Shown: positions 63,841-64,000 of the stretch, piece by piece | Numbering within the stretch: position 1 is the first letter of the stretch | Layout: each line of letters begins with the position of its first letter | Assembly: GCA_916613615.1 (NCBI GenBank) | Contig: OU744725.1 | Location: 57,606,575-57,670,574 of the forward strand | DNA length: 64,000 nt | Source: Steromphala cineraria | Taxonomy: Eukaryota; Mollusca; Gastropoda; Trochida; Trochidae | Direction of reading: 5' to 3' | Translations under genes and position numbers: made by a program | The notes under the pieces: generated by a model | Database searches by the model: none | What the model was told of the DNA's origin: nothing | The model's input: the letters and a program-made list of their open reading frames with translations, nothing else

Positions 63841-64000
63841 TTAAAGGGGCAGTAGCACGTTTTTTATTCTTCAAAATTTTCACTGATAATTGTACGTTAA
63901 TGCTAAATGTATAATTTGGATAGTGTCAAATATATCATAACACAAACCAAACATCCACAGTCAGAGGACAAATTTTAAAGATTCACATAAAACCCATTGG
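63841..64000 (+). mobile_element. TTAAAGGGGCAGTAGCACG element, cut by the window edge
   Basis: It starts TTAAAGGGGCAGTAGCACGT and follows the family body through ATTCACATAAAACCCATTGG. The right half is outside the window. Confidence 0.85.

Overview
The window is animal nuclear DNA: AT-rich, intron-rich, with GT/AG splice sites that keep frame, and crowded with transposon relics. Repeat style (GGCTGAAATATTGCC-type tails next to CTCACTC runs, TGACCTTGACC tandem elements, TTAA-flanked inverted-repeat elements, CR1/L2-like and jockey-like LINE ends) together with the invertebrate form of the three host genes suggests a mollusc or another lophotrochozoan. That assignment is an inference; no species is claimed.

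Three host genes are supported. (1) 186-9791, plus strand: the C-terminal ten coding exons (977 codons) of a CEP97-like centriole-cap protein, entering from the left with an IQ motif, followed by a coiled segment, an FN3 domain and a long Ser/Lys/Arg-rich tail, with a 3'UTR to about 10.6 kb or further. (2) 24455-29011, minus strand: a CCDC28-type small coiled-coil protein with four exons seen; the last exon was not found. (3) 30509-36332, plus strand: a complete six-exon, 414-residue sulfotransferase close to SULT4A1, with an unusual basic N-terminal extension and a predicted membrane segment. Genes 2 and 3 are divergent, about 1.5 kb apart. Genes 1 and 2 are convergent, separated by about 11-14 kb of AT-rich, repeat-bearing DNA.

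From 37 kb to the right edge no host gene was recognised. This 27 kb is a patchwork of mobile elements: a Harbinger-like inverted-repeat element full of CGAC motifs (38571-39629), a second long inverted-repeat element (39946-41255), an L2/CR1-like LINE end (42390-42960), at least three fragments of one jockey/CR1-style LINE family (43.5-45.5, 57.0-57.5, 59.9-61.5 kb), several copies of a TTAAAGGGGCAGTAGCACG inverted-repeat element, one of which was split by a 5'-truncated L1/Tx1-like LINE with a perfect 17-bp target duplication (52544-54723), chained TTAA elements (50.9-52.2 kb), foldback elements and minisatellites. In the gene-rich half the introns hold the same kinds of elements, including a 156-bp tandem array within a TIR-bounded element in the CCDC28 intron, and a 64-bp insert that duplicated the end of a sulfotransferase exon with its splice donor.

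The most notable points are the duplicated splice donor in the sulfotransferase gene, the membrane/organelle-type N-terminus of that enzyme, the FN3 plus basic-serine tail of CEP97, the CRE-like (TGACGTCA) higher-order minisatellite, and the datable nesting of several transposon families.
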